NCBI GenBank assembly: GCA_022841465.1
Contig: JALHRL010000010.1
Location: 56,515 to 120,514 of the forward strand
Length of the DNA stretch: 64,000 bases
Origin: Bacteroidia bacterium
Lineage (GTDB): Bacteria > Bacteroidota > Bacteroidia > B-17B0 > Aurantibacillaceae
Direction of reading: 5' to 3'
Part shown: one piece after another, positions 17,901 through 26,339 of the stretch
Numbering within the stretch: the first letter of the stretch is position 1
How the letters are laid out: every line of letters begins with the position of its first letter
Translations under genes and position numbers: made by a program
Notes under the pieces: model-generated
Databases searched by the model: none
What the model was told of the DNA's origin: nothing
What the model saw: only the letters and a program-made list of their open reading frames with translations

Positions 17901-18548
17901 AGATTTTTTTATTTGCCACAACAAATACAGCAAATAAGTAAGCAAACTCAGCAAAAAAAGATAGGTGCTAATAATAACTGATTGTGGCGCTTTATAGTTT
18001 TCCTCATCTCCCTTAATTGAAAACATGTATTTGCCGTTTAGGGTTACTTCGCTTCCAATTACCGGGGCAAGCTTAAAATCTATGTTTTTTAAGCCTAACC
18101 AATCTGCAAATTTATTTTTTAAATACTTGTTCTGTAAATCATACCTTGCCTTTATAAGTGTTAAGGCTACTTTTGTGGTTTTACCGCTTTTGTTTATAGA
18201 GGTTAAATAATAACCATTTCTTAAAACAACCAGTGGTTTATCAAGCATTTTGTCATAAACTGTGGGCACAGGAATTTGAGAATTGTTCCACTCTTTTAAA
18301 ATCCCATTCTGGTAAACATAATAACCTATTCCTTTTTGCTTGTACAAATCTTCGGCTAAGCGTGGGTTTAAATCCTCGTTGCTATTAATACAAGCCGATA
18401 GTTCCTTTTCCTTTAACGAAATTGTTTTAGATGCCCTTTCTGATAACTCCGTAAGTGTATTGGTTCCATTAAAATCAACAATAATGCAGGCAATACAAAA
18501 CAGGAAGGCCAAGCCCGGTAAAAAGTATTTACTTCTTAATAAAGCCAT
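14982..18548 (-). CDS. Large membrane sensor histidine kinase, NtrY-like
   Basis: The 1188-residue protein has a membrane helix at the start, a block of about seven helices around residues 190-440, and further helices near 690 and 890, each after an extracytoplasmic segment. A HAMP-like stretch (DDEVGKLVSEYNLMIEKLDK) leads to the phospho-accepting His981 in VAHEIKNPLTPMKLNLQYL. The ATPase domain has an N box (NNLLTNAIQA), G1 (DNGCGIPEE) and G2 (STGSGLGLAMV). The VAHEIKNPLTPMKL form of the H box is typical of NtrY-type kinases. No response regulator gene adjoins it. The signal sensed is unknown. Confidence 0.88.
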   Translation of the reverse strand: MALLRSKYFLPGLAFLFCIACIIVDFNGTNTLTELSERASKTISLKEKELSACINSNEDLNPRLAEDLYKQKGIGYYVYQNGILKEWNNSQIPVPTVYDKMLDKPLVVLRNGYYLTSINKSGKTTKVALTLIKARYDLQNKYLKNKFADWLGLKNIDFKLAPVIGSEVTLNGKYMFSIKGDEENYKAPQSVIISTYLFLLSLLTYLLYLLWQIKKSPFKIVNILQLAAVILLRCLMLWKKWPAFLYQSELYNLRIFGNAQSFLNGYLGDIILNAILYLWLVMVCYYYTKQVKEKNKNGTFPVLQILFLSLGILFHNHLFNTLIANSTVSFDFLNLFHLTWQTFVSLIPIALVNIGILVCLYSIYSTIKGGVSKKAGIYFLGIVFALTVVWFLGKHTFAIEKWWIVPFSIIAFFVFAFKFSKNILAIGALLFSASLISSAVLNKHIDFNQQKDFELLSFQLTERQDAILENEFVEVSNKMEGDVQLKNMAQFISFNGDKEFLQLLKQNYFFGYFDRYNIEFSMFDEKCLPILSNLQPALTNQGYFEEQINYQSVSTISENLFFIDKYKKNSRYIAQIKLGNNKLFILFEPKYFEEVGTFPDLLLDESQQSQEKYRNNSYAVYRDGVNNSMYGEYNYPISLKDSMRLSELENEYAHYFYYPDENSTIVISSLKKDSLFYFTYNSYLFLFFAAIAYLTYLIYGFFFSETRMVSSFTRRIQTTVILLLLISIAAVGITSTQLISNQFNRDNEKELQEKAKTILSELSGTLQNSDTISDVSKELIDLSIKKFAYVFNSEVSIFDNTGKLYVTSQPRLYDLGLAAPLLNPEAFYLLKNDLKSNYCSKDKAGNLNYQSHYAPIYNSSKKLLAFLNLPYFGKQSVLVNELSKIISTLLNVYVILFIVSILSGLILAGYITLPLRILKQQLSKVSLGSKNEAIKWESDDEVGKLVSEYNLMIEKLDKSAGLLAKSERETAWREMAKQVAHEIKNPLTPMKLNLQYLQHVIKNNPTDFEERFSKASNSIIEQIDTLANIATEFSNFAKLPSGEAEKINLVEVLKSTAELFEKENKFKISLDLFSHEAIIMANKEQMLRVFNNLLTNAIQATSEMESAHIQINLKEENSKVLVEIKDNGCGIPEELKQKIFTPNFTTKSTGSGLGLAMVKNILENSNAKIWFESTANKGTTFYLEFEKV

Positions 18549-18648
18549 TATTGCTACAAATTAACAATATTTATTGATATGGGCTATATTTCGTTTTCAA
18601 ATATGCGAATTGCTATTAATTTTGTACTTTGCATAGATTATTTAAGAT

Positions 18649-21360
18649 ATGGCACGCGAAAACAAGAACACCCCTAAACAACCGGTATTTCCGGAGTTAA
18701 CAAACAAGTTTACCTATTTCTCATTTTTAAACCACAAGCTGGCCTCTATTATTATTGGAATTGTAGGCTTTGTGTTTTACATAACCTCCATTAACGGAGA
18801 ATATGCGCTTGACGATGGTATTATTATTCACCAAAACGACCACGTTATTAAAGGTGTTAGAGGAATTCCGGGCATTTTAACCAAAGACGCTTACGAAAGT
18901 TTTTACCGCCGCATGTGTGCTACCGATCAGTTAGCCGGAGGTCGTTATCGTCCTTTATCTGTTGTTAGTTTTGCTGTAGAGCAAGAGTTTTTAGGTCCCT
19001 ACAGAAGCGGTCTTTATATGCAGGTGCAAGATTTAAATCAGAATGGGGTCCTCGACGATAAATCGGTTATGCACACAACACCGTGCGGCCGACAAGAATC
19101 AAATTACGAGTACAATGATTATGTTGATTTAAACAACGACGGCAAGGTTCAACCCAACGAATGTTACACTTGTTGGGATTTAAACAAAAATTTTAAAAAC
19201 GATTTTGATGAGGATTTAAATATTGACGGTGTATTTAACGAGGTGGATTGTCAGGTATACAGCGCTAAAGTTCGTCACTTTAATAATATTTGGACATTTG
19301 CACTGGGCTGTGTGTTTTTATATTTAGTTTTTGCAAAATGCTTTTTCAGAAAAAACCCGGATTTGGCCTTTTTGGCTGCTCTTTTGTTTACCATGCACCC
19401 AATACACTCTGAAGCTATTGCCAATGTAAAAAGTCGCGATGAGATTTTTTCATTAATCTTTGTTTCATTAACTTTTCTATATTCCTTTAAATACCTCGAA
19501 ACTAAAACCTGGAAAGATTTATTCTGGGCCTCCTTTATGTTTTTGCTGGCCTTACTCTCTAAAGAATACGCCATTATGTTGCTTCTGTTAATACCGTTTG
19601 CCGTGTACACTTTTACAGAAAACAATGTTCAGGGAGAATACGTTTATACAAAATTATCTTTCCGTATTTTATTGGTAGTTAGCGCAGGGCTTTTAACCGC
19701 CTTTATTCACAAGGGGTTAATTAATCCGGTAATGGGAGAAGGATCTAAAACAGTTAACAGATTATTAAGTGCAGCTGTGTGGTTTGCAATTAGTGCCGCT
19801 GCAATTAATTATTACAACAAAAAAGATATCATGAAAAATCTGAAAGATTTTGTTGTAACAAAAGACATTAAAAACATTTTAATTATAGCCATTTCATTTA
19901 TTGTGTGCGCTGCTTTAATGTTGTTTATTAAAAGGAATTTCGACATGAAAGTACCTACACCGGTTAAGCCTACGCGCGTATTCTGGTTGTTCCCATTTGT
20001 TTATTTGCTAGTTGTAAACGTAATTTCAGGCAAAGCAATGCGCCAAACCAAGTTTGTGCATTTAATGAGTTGGATGGGATTAATTATGTTGGTTTATTTA
20101 GGCATGCGTTTGGTTGCGGTTAAATTAAAACCGGGCGTTCCTGATACTGAAATATTAAATAACCCGTATTTATTGGCAAATGAAGAAGAGCGTTTTGCCA
20201 CTAAAGGATATGTATTAATGAAGTATTTAATTCTTCAATTGTTTCCACATCCATTATCTTCTGATTATTCTTTTAACACCATCCCTTATCGTAAATTAAC
20301 CAGTTGGGATTTCTTATTATCTATGGTATTGCATTTAGGAATGTTGGTTTTAGGTGTTTATTATACCATTAAGCGACATGTTATTGGTTTTGCAATAATG
20401 ATGTATATTTTATTTGCATTACTAATAGGAAACGTATTAATGGATATTGGAGCTACCATGGGTGAGCGTTTAATTTTCCATTCTTCCATTGGCTTCTGTA
20501 TAGCAGCAGCATATTACATACTTAAAGGCTTTGATAAATTAGCGAGCCTAAATATTAGTTTAAGAAAAACAGCGCTTTATTTAATTGTTTTGGTGGTTGG
20601 TTTCTTATTTGGTTGCAAAACCTGGGAACGTAATTGGGACTGGAAAAACGACGTTACCTTATTTTTAAAAGACGTGAAAACAATGCCGCATAGTGTGTTG
20701 GTATTAGGTAATGCAGGCGCACGTTGGGTTGATTTGGCCGACACAAAAGAAGTTACAGGTATAAATATTCCAGGGCAAGATTCTACTCGTTTTAATGATT
20801 ATAACGGAACACTGGTAATTACGGATGAAGAAGTGAAAGAAGGCGGATATAAAAGCCGAAAAGAAGCGGCTTTATACAAAGGCATTCGCTTTTTAGAACA
20901 TGCTGTTGAATTACATCCGCGTTACGTTAACGGTTACCTAAACTTAGGTTTGGCTTATTTTAAATTACGTAAAGATTTTGAAGCATTGTTCTATTGGAAA
21001 AATGCAGAACGCTTGTATCCTAATAATCCTTACTTAAGAAACTACTATCAGGTTTACAGCAATGATTTAAAAAACCGCGGTGCTTCGGCGTTTCAGAGAG
21101 GGAAAATGGATTCAGCCGCTATTGAATACAACAAGTGGACTATTTTAGATCCTAACTCTGCAGAAGCTTGGTATAACTTAGGCGGGGCTTTCTTTAACTT
21201 AAGAAGATACGACAAAGCAAAACAAGCTTGGGAAAGAACCATGATGATAAACCCTAACTATGGAGACGTTAAGAAAACGCTTTCTATGATTACTCCTCAA
21301 ATGTTAGGTGTTCAGCCACAAGCAACTGTTGCGCCTACACCACAACCGGTAAGTAATTAA
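18649..21360 (+). CDS. TMTC-like multi-pass membrane protein with EF-hand-like insert and C-terminal TPRs
   Basis: The 903-residue protein has an N-terminal membrane helix near residue 33, the acidic DD motif of GT-C glycosyltransferases (EYALDDGIIIHQNDHV), GRYRPLSVVSF near 100, and MHPIHSEAIANVKSRDEI near 250, all as in TMTC/PMT-type proteins. About ten helices follow, then TPR repeats from about 745 to 880. In the first external loop, residues about 128-200, there are four DxNxDG-like loops (DLNQNGVLDD, DLNNDGKVQPNE, DLNKNFKNDFDE, DLNIDGVFNE) that resemble EF-hand or dockerin calcium loops. TMTC proteins in animals transfer mannose to proteins; the bacterial activity is unproven. A cupin gene follows one base later. 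Confidence 0.8.
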   Translation: MARENKNTPKQPVFPELTNKFTYFSFLNHKLASIIIGIVGFVFYITSINGEYALDDGIIIHQNDHVIKGVRGIPGILTKDAYESFYRRMCATDQLAGGRYRPLSVVSFAVEQEFLGPYRSGLYMQVQDLNQNGVLDDKSVMHTTPCGRQESNYEYNDYVDLNNDGKVQPNECYTCWDLNKNFKNDFDEDLNIDGVFNEVDCQVYSAKVRHFNNIWTFALGCVFLYLVFAKCFFRKNPDLAFLAALLFTMHPIHSEAIANVKSRDEIFSLIFVSLTFLYSFKYLETKTWKDLFWASFMFLLALLSKEYAIMLLLLIPFAVYTFTENNVQGEYVYTKLSFRILLVVSAGLLTAFIHKGLINPVMGEGSKTVNRLLSAAVWFAISAAAINYYNKKDIMKNLKDFVVTKDIKNILIIAISFIVCAALMLFIKRNFDMKVPTPVKPTRVFWLFPFVYLLVVNVISGKAMRQTKFVHLMSWMGLIMLVYLGMRLVAVKLKPGVPDTEILNNPYLLANEEERFATKGYVLMKYLILQLFPHPLSSDYSFNTIPYRKLTSWDFLLSMVLHLGMLVLGVYYTIKRHVIGFAIMMYILFALLIGNVLMDIGATMGERLIFHSSIGFCIAAAYYILKGFDKLASLNISLRKTALYLIVLVVGFLFGCKTWERNWDWKNDVTLFLKDVKTMPHSVLVLGNAGARWVDLADTKEVTGINIPGQDSTRFNDYNGTLVITDEEVKEGGYKSRKEAALYKGIRFLEHAVELHPRYVNGYLNLGLAYFKLRKDFEALFYWKNAERLYPNNPYLRNYYQVYSNDLKNRGASAFQRGKMDSAAIEYNKWTILDPNSAEAWYNLGGAFFNLRRYDKAKQAWERTMMINPNYGDVKKTLSMITPQMLGVQPQATVAPTPQPVSN

Positions 21361-21361
21361 A

Positions 21362-21745
21362 ATGAAAAAACTGCTTTTTCTTAGCATATTGTTTTGTGCG
21401 CAAGGTTTTGCGCAAGTAATTAATACCGATGCCATTGAACAAACAGCGGCCGGCAACTTAAATAAACAATTATTTGCAGACAGCTTAACAAGCAGTTTTT
21501 GTATCATAATTAAAAGCGAAGTTAGGGCACATAAACATCTTAAACACAGCGAACATGTTATCGTTCAAAGCGGAGAAGGTGTAATGACGCTTGGAGATAA
21601 AGAGTTTTTAATTAAGCCCGGTGATGTAATTTTTATTCCAAAAAACACTGTACATTCTGTAATCGTTAAAGGCAAAAAACCTTTAAAAGTGCTTAGCATT
21701 CAATCGCCATATTTTAATGGTGACGATAGAGTGATGATGGAATAA
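21362..21745 (+). CDS. Exported cupin-domain protein
   Basis: The 127-residue protein has a signal peptide (MKKLLFLSILFCAQGFAQ) and one cupin barrel: HKHLKHSEHVIVQSGEGVMT supplies two His and the Glu-equivalent region of motif 1, and PGDVIFIPKNTVHSVIVKG is motif 2 with the last His. A metal site is therefore plausible. No substrate can be named. It starts two bases behind the TMTC-like gene stop and probably shares its transcript. The 3' end is one base from the convergent universal stress gene. Confidence 0.82.
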   Translation: MKKLLFLSILFCAQGFAQVINTDAIEQTAAGNLNKQLFADSLTSSFCIIIKSEVRAHKHLKHSEHVIVQSGEGVMTLGDKEFLIKPGDVIFIPKNTVHSVIVKGKKPLKVLSIQSPYFNGDDRVMME

Positions 21746-21746
21746 A

Positions 21747-22577
21747 TTAGCTGTGCAAAGTTAAAAGAGGAACATGTAAATGAAACGCCAATTCTTTGGT
21801 TGTGCTTTTAGAAAATAGCCTTTCGAAGAAGCCGTGATGTTGTGGCTCTACTATCACCAAATCTATTTCGTGCGCTTTTACAAAATCTATTACGCCTTCC
21901 GAAACATTACTTTCATAAACAAAGTACGTTTTGTGTTCGCTTTGTCCAAGTGTGTCTTCAATAAATTTATCGCTTTTAGCTTCTTTAATACTGATTTGAT
22001 GGCCGGGTTCTAAAACATGAACTACATTTAATTTAGCTTCAAAAACCGTTGCATAATATTTAACTTGAATTAATGCTGAGGCTTCATTTAAGGCGTTTTT
22101 ATAATCGCAAGCAAATGCAATTGATTTAATTTTTTTGCAAATTGCGTTAATAGGAATTATCATTACCGGTATTTTAGACTCCCGCGCCTCCTCAATAGAA
22201 GCGCTTCCTAATACATGCTCTTTTACAAAATTACGCTCATTGTCAATACCCATTACTATTAAATCCGCAGATTTTTGTTTTGCCAATTTATTAAGCTTGT
22301 ATGATACCAATCCGTTTTCAACAACAACATTTACATCAACAATAGAAAGGTGCTGTGCAATAATTTCCGACTTTATACGCTCTAATTCCTTTACTGCGTT
22401 TTTTTTAATTACCTCATCGCTAATATCAATGTATCCAAACTCGGTAACCGGAACAGGCACATTGTAAATATTTATTATAGATAATGTTGAACAAAACCGC
22501 GCAGCTAAATGCGTTGCATGCTTTAAGGCGTTTTCAGCCGCCGGTGAAAAATCGTATGCGCAAACAATATGTTTCAT
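21747..22577 (-). CDS. Universal stress protein, two UspA domains
   Basis: The 276-residue protein contains two tandem UspA folds. The first opens with IVCAYDFSPAAENALKHATH and ends with LIVMGIDNERNFVKEHVLGS and ARESKIPVMIIPI, including the GxxS-type nucleotide loop. The second, more diverged, ends in LVIVEPQHHGFFERLFSKST. Such proteins accumulate during starvation and oxygen shortage. The gene is divergent from the MBL gene; the shared promoter region carries a TGA-N6-TCA box at 22617-22628. It is one of three Usp genes in the island. Confidence 0.88.
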   Translation of the reverse strand: MKHIVCAYDFSPAAENALKHATHLAARFCSTLSIINIYNVPVPVTEFGYIDISDEVIKKNAVKELERIKSEIIAQHLSIVDVNVVVENGLVSYKLNKLAKQKSADLIVMGIDNERNFVKEHVLGSASIEEARESKIPVMIIPINAICKKIKSIAFACDYKNALNEASALIQVKYYATVFEAKLNVVHVLEPGHQISIKEAKSDKFIEDTLGQSEHKTYFVYESNVSEGVIDFVKAHEIDLVIVEPQHHGFFERLFSKSTTKELAFHLHVPLLTLHS

Positions 22578-22585
22578 TTTTTTTG

Positions 22586-22660
22586 TGAAGATATTTAATC
22601 ATACAAAATGCTAAACTGAGTTTTGTCAGAATTTTGTATGATTTTATTATTGTATTTAAG
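22586..22660. promoter_or_regulatory. Divergent promoter region with CRP/FNR-type box, usp / MBL genes
   Basis: The box TGAGTTTTGTCA (22617-22628) lies 23 bases from TATCTTCA (22593-22586, minus strand), a -7 candidate for the usp gene with two mismatches to TAnnTTTG, ending eight bases before its ATG. Rightwards, the best element is TATTTAAG at 22653-22660, 24 bases from the box and also imperfect. A perfect 10-base inverted repeat, CATACAAAAT (22600-22609) and ATTTTGTATG (22631-22640), flanks the box. A weak second box (TGATTTTATTAT, 22639-22650) is 22 bp away. Confidence 0.6.
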
Positions 22661-22688
22661 CCTAGTTATTGCTAATATTAGGGTTCTT

Positions 22689-24092
22689 ATGGAGATAAAA
22701 TTTATAGGGGCTACTGAATCTGTTACCGGCAGTAAACACCTGTTAACGTCCGATTCCAAGAAAAAAATACTGCTTGATTGCGGTTTATACCAAGGCATGG
22801 GAAAAGAAACCGATCCTTTAAACCGTTCATTGGGGGTTGACCCATTTGACATTGATGCCGTTTTGCTTTCGCATGCACACATTGATCATTCCGGTAATTT
22901 ACCCTTACTGGTTAAAGAGGGGTACGGCGGTAAAATAATTTGTACACCGGCAACCGAAGAAGTTTGTAAAATTTTATTAATGGATAGTGCAAACATTCAT
23001 GAAAACGATGTTTATTTTATTAATAAACGTAGAGAAAGAAAAGGGCTTGAAAAAATTAAACCGCTTTATACCATTGCTGATGCAGAAAAATGTTTAAGTC
23101 TCTTTCATTCCATTCCTGTTAATACAGATGTGCAAATATTTGATGATGTTTGGGTTCGTTTTACCGAAGCGGGACATATATTAGGAAGCGCTATTACTAA
23201 TCTAAAACTTAAACGTAAAAACGGTGAAATTGTAAAGTTAACCTATTCGGGAGATGTGGGCAGATATGGAGATATGTTGATGAAAGATCCGGATCCTTTT
23301 CCGCAAGCAGATTATTTAATTTTAGAAAGCACTTACGGAAATTCTTTACACGATAAACAAGTAGATGCTACAAATCAACTTTTAGAAATTGTAAAAAACA
23401 CTTGCCTTGTAAAAAAGGGAAGATTAATTATTCCTGCATTTAGTTTAGGTCGCACACAAGAAATTGTTTACACTTTAAATAAACTGTTTAATCAAAATAA
23501 ACTTCCTAAATTACCCATTTATGTAGATAGTCCGCTTTCTGCAAGTGCAACAAAAGTAATGCGCGACCATCATTATTGTTTAAACGAAGATGTTCAAAAA
23601 TTAATGGAACACGACCCTGATCCGTTTGGTTTTGAGGGCCTCACTTATATTAGAAAAGCCGAGGAATCTAAGTTATTAAACGAAAATAAATCGCCCTGCA
23701 TTATTATTTCTTCTTCAGGAATGATGGATGCGGGCAGAATTAAACATCACTTAATTCATACTCTTCCTAACCAAAAAAACACCATACTTATTTCCGGCTA
23801 TTGCTCTCCCGGCACACTAGGAGGAAAGTTGTTAGATGGCGCTAATGAAGTTAGAGTTTTTGGAGACATGATTCCGGTGAAAGCAGAAATTAAAACAATA
23901 ACCTCGTTTAGTGCGCATGCAGATTATAGCGAACTATTAAAATTTATTTCATGCCAAGATAAATCACTTTTAAAAAATATTTTTCTGGTGCACGGTGAAA
24001 CAGAAGTTAAAAAAGGTTTTAAAATTATATTAGAAAAATACGGATACAACAACATCCTTATTCCATTTAAAAACGAAAGCGTTAAATTATAA
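22689..24092 (+). CDS. MBL-fold / beta-CASP hydrolase (CPSF73-like RNA nuclease family)
   Basis: The ATG at 22689 starts directly with the fold (MEIKFIGATESVTGSKHLL); the upstream frame to 22623 would include the promoter. The 467-residue enzyme has HAHIDHSG (HxHxDH zinc ligands, near residue 57), SGDVGR (Asp ligand), LILESTYGNSLH, and the beta-CASP parts IPAFSLGRTQE, SSSGMMDAGRIKHHL and FSAHADYSE. Such proteins are metal-dependent RNases or related hydrolases; the bacterial ones of this type are poorly defined. The Pfk-2-like kinase gene follows two bases later. Linkage with universal stress genes suggests a role in stress or low oxygen. Confidence 0.85.
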   Translation: MEIKFIGATESVTGSKHLLTSDSKKKILLDCGLYQGMGKETDPLNRSLGVDPFDIDAVLLSHAHIDHSGNLPLLVKEGYGGKIICTPATEEVCKILLMDSANIHENDVYFINKRRERKGLEKIKPLYTIADAEKCLSLFHSIPVNTDVQIFDDVWVRFTEAGHILGSAITNLKLKRKNGEIVKLTYSGDVGRYGDMLMKDPDPFPQADYLILESTYGNSLHDKQVDATNQLLEIVKNTCLVKKGRLIIPAFSLGRTQEIVYTLNKLFNQNKLPKLPIYVDSPLSASATKVMRDHHYCLNEDVQKLMEHDPDPFGFEGLTYIRKAEESKLLNENKSPCIIISSSGMMDAGRIKHHLIHTLPNQKNTILISGYCSPGTLGGKLLDGANEVRVFGDMIPVKAEIKTITSFSAHADYSELLKFISCQDKSLLKNIFLVHGETEVKKGFKIILEKYGYNNILIPFKNESVKL

Positions 24093-24094
24093 AA

Positions 24095-25036
24095 ATGTCA
24101 TCGCAAATTATTACTATAACCCTTTCCCCTTGTATTGATAAAAGCACCATTGTTGAACGATTTGTGCCTGAAAAAAAACTTAAGTGCTCTTATCCTGTTT
24201 TAGAAGCCGGTGGCGGAGGTATAAACGTTTCTAGAGTTTTAAAAAACTTTAAAACCAACTCTGAGTGTATTTATATTTCCGGTGGGTATACGGGAAAGAT
24301 TTTAGACAATTTGGTTTTTCATGAGGGTTTAAATGCAAAAACAATTTCTTCAGAACAATACACCCGAGAAAATTTTATTGTATTCGAAAAACACACGCAT
24401 CTGCAATTCCGATTCGGAATGCCCATTAATAAAGTTGTAGAAAAAGAGTGGCGTGCTGTATTAAATCAAATCAAAAAATCTAAAAAATCATCGTTTTTAG
24501 TTTTAAGTGGCAGTGTATCCGAAAATATTAGTCCTGTTTTCTTTAAAGAAATAGAGTTGTTCGTTAAAAAAACCAATTGCAAGTTTATTGTAGATACAGC
24601 CGGTTCTGCATTAAAAAAAATTATTACTGCGGGGGCCTTTTTAATTAAGCCCAATTTAAATGAGTTCTCCGGTCTTTATGGAACAAAAACGCTTAACTAC
24701 AAAGAGCTTGTAAAAAAAGCGAAACAAATGGTTGCTAAAGCAAAAGTTGAAAATGTTCTGGTTTCTATTGGAAAAGATGGAGCCATATTGGTTAATAAAA
24801 CGGGGGGGTATCATTTAATTCCTCCTAAAGTAAAAGTAAAAAGTACAGTGGGCGCCGGCGATAGTATGGTGGCGGGCATCATTTATAACCTTAACAAAGG
24901 AATTGAAATTTTAGATGCCGTAAAACTTGGTGTAGCAGCAGGCTCTGCCACCACGGCCAACTCCGGAATGCAGCTCTGTTCATTAACAGAGGCAAAAAAA
25001 CTTCTACCAAAAGTTAAAATCAAAAAACTACTTTAA
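24095..25036 (+). CDS. pfkB: 6-phosphofructokinase of the PfkB (Pfk-2) type
   Basis: The 313-residue protein belongs to the ribokinase/PfkB sugar kinase family and follows E. coli Pfk-2 closely: TLSPCIDKSTIVERFVPEKK at the N-terminus, EAGGGGINVSRVL near residue 36, VLSGSVSENI near 137, IKPNLNEFSGL near 188, and the catalytic STVGAGDSMVAGI near 251, with Asp as the base. It phosphorylates fructose 6-phosphate with ATP; tagatose 6-phosphate or fructose 1-phosphate cannot be excluded. It is in an operon with the MBL gene. Pairing glycolytic kinase with stress proteins fits a switch to fermentation when oxygen runs low. Confidence 0.85.
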   Translation: MSSQIITITLSPCIDKSTIVERFVPEKKLKCSYPVLEAGGGGINVSRVLKNFKTNSECIYISGGYTGKILDNLVFHEGLNAKTISSEQYTRENFIVFEKHTHLQFRFGMPINKVVEKEWRAVLNQIKKSKKSSFLVLSGSVSENISPVFFKEIELFVKKTNCKFIVDTAGSALKKIITAGAFLIKPNLNEFSGLYGTKTLNYKELVKKAKQMVAKAKVENVLVSIGKDGAILVNKTGGYHLIPPKVKVKSTVGAGDSMVAGIIYNLNKGIEILDAVKLGVAAGSATTANSGMQLCSLTEAKKLLPKVKIKKLL

Positions 25037-25057
25037 ATAGGGTTTAATTCCTAAAAC

Positions 25058-25100
25058 TGATTAAAATCATTTTGTTTTTAGTTGGCCTTTTATACCTTTC
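25058..25100 (+). promoter_or_regulatory. Box-controlled promoter of the PAS kinase / REC-CRP operon
   Basis: TGATTAAAATCA (25058-25069), a perfect FNR-like palindrome core, is followed after exactly 23 bases by TACCTTTC (25093-25100), a one-mismatch -7 element. Transcription would start near 25105, which rules out the TTG start at 25082 and favours the ATG at 25124. No second upstream box is visible here. Confidence 0.75.
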
Positions 25101-25123
25101 TCAGTTTGGCAAAAACTGAAATT

Positions 25124-26335
25124 ATGCTTAATTTGGGAAAGAATCAGCCTCTAGATATGGAACAGTTAAACGCTTTGTTTGAACATGCAACCGAAGGCAT
25201 TATTATTGCTAACAAACAGGGTATTATTATTAAGGCCAATCCAAGTTCTGAAAGGTTGTTTGGTTACAATGTTGGGGAACTGGAAGGTAAAAAAGTAGAG
25301 GAAATTGTACCCGACAAATATAAAGGTAATCACGAAAAACATCGTAATTCTTATCACAAAAACCCTCATCCCAGATCTATGGGACAGGGAATGGATTTGT
25401 TTGCAAAGCGCAAAGACGGTACAGAATTTCCTGCAGAAATTAGCTTGTCGCACTACACAAAAGGAGAGGAGCCTTTTGTTATTGCTTTTATTATTGATGT
25501 TTCTGAAAGAAAAAAAGTAGAAGAAAAAATAAAAAAAATAAACTCAGAGCTTGAAACAAAAGTAGATGAACGCACCCGGGTTTTAAAAGAAACAATGATG
25601 GAGTTGGAGGCCTCTAAAGATGAATTGCGAGATGCTTTAGAAAAAGAAAAAGAATTAAACGATATGAAGTCGCGCTTTGTTACCATGGCTTCACATGAAT
25701 TTAGAACACCCCTCAGCACTATTCTTTCCTCTGTTTCACTTATTGGAAAATACAATCTGGAAGAAGAAGAAGATAAAAGAAAAAAACACGTAGAGCGAAT
25801 AAAATCTGCCGTAACAAACATGACATTAATCCTTAACGACTTTCTTTCGGCGGGTAAATTAGAAGAAGGTAAAATTTCTAACAATCCGGTAGAATTAAAT
25901 GTTGTGAAATTAGTGAACGAAATTGCCGCCGAGTTAAGTAATTTATTAAAATCAAATCAAAAAATTCAATACAATCACAGCGGAATCGAAGATTTGCTAA
26001 TAGATAAACAATTTCTGAAAAACATATTCATTAATTTACTTTCTAATGCCATTAAATTCTCCCCCGAAAACAAAAATATTATTTTAAATACTAAAATTAG
26101 CGAAATTGCATTTGAAATAATGGTGCAAGATTTTGGAATTGGTATTCCGGAAGAAGAACAAAAACATTTATTTGAACGATTCTTCAGAGCAAAAAACGCA
26201 TCAAACATACAGGGTACCGGACTTGGTTTAAATATTGTATCTAAATATGTTGAAGAACTAAAAGGAACACTTACATTTGAAAGTAAATTAAACGAAGGAA
26301 CTATTTTTAAAATAAACATACCTCTGAATAAATAA
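25124..26335 (+). CDS. Soluble PAS-domain sensor histidine kinase
   Basis: Start at ATG 25124 (403 aa), chosen because the promoter overlaps the earlier TTG; an ATG at 25157 is also possible. One PAS domain (NALFEHATEGIIIANKQGII to IAFIIDVSERKKVEE, about residues 15-140) precedes a coiled coil and the kinase core: phospho-accepting His191 in MASHEFRTPLSTIL, N box NLLSNAIKFSP, G1 DFGIGIPEEEQ, F box and GTGLGLNIVSKY. There is no membrane segment, so it senses a cytoplasmic signal. The PAS form resembles FixL/PAS-type sensors, but a heme ligand cannot be assigned by eye. The REC-CRP fusion gene follows after four bases. Confidence 0.88.
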   Translation: MLNLGKNQPLDMEQLNALFEHATEGIIIANKQGIIIKANPSSERLFGYNVGELEGKKVEEIVPDKYKGNHEKHRNSYHKNPHPRSMGQGMDLFAKRKDGTEFPAEISLSHYTKGEEPFVIAFIIDVSERKKVEEKIKKINSELETKVDERTRVLKETMMELEASKDELRDALEKEKELNDMKSRFVTMASHEFRTPLSTILSSVSLIGKYNLEEEEDKRKKHVERIKSAVTNMTLILNDFLSAGKLEEGKISNNPVELNVVKLVNEIAAELSNLLKSNQKIQYNHSGIEDLLIDKQFLKNIFINLLSNAIKFSPENKNIILNTKISEIAFEIMVQDFGIGIPEEEQKHLFERFFRAKNASNIQGTGLGLNIVSKYVEELKGTLTFESKLNEGTIFKINIPLNK

Positions 26336-26339
26336 AAAC

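Noticed and set aside
25082..25123. TTG start of the PAS kinase at 25082
   Set aside because: It lies upstream of the probable transcription start set by the box and -7 element; ATG 25124 fits.
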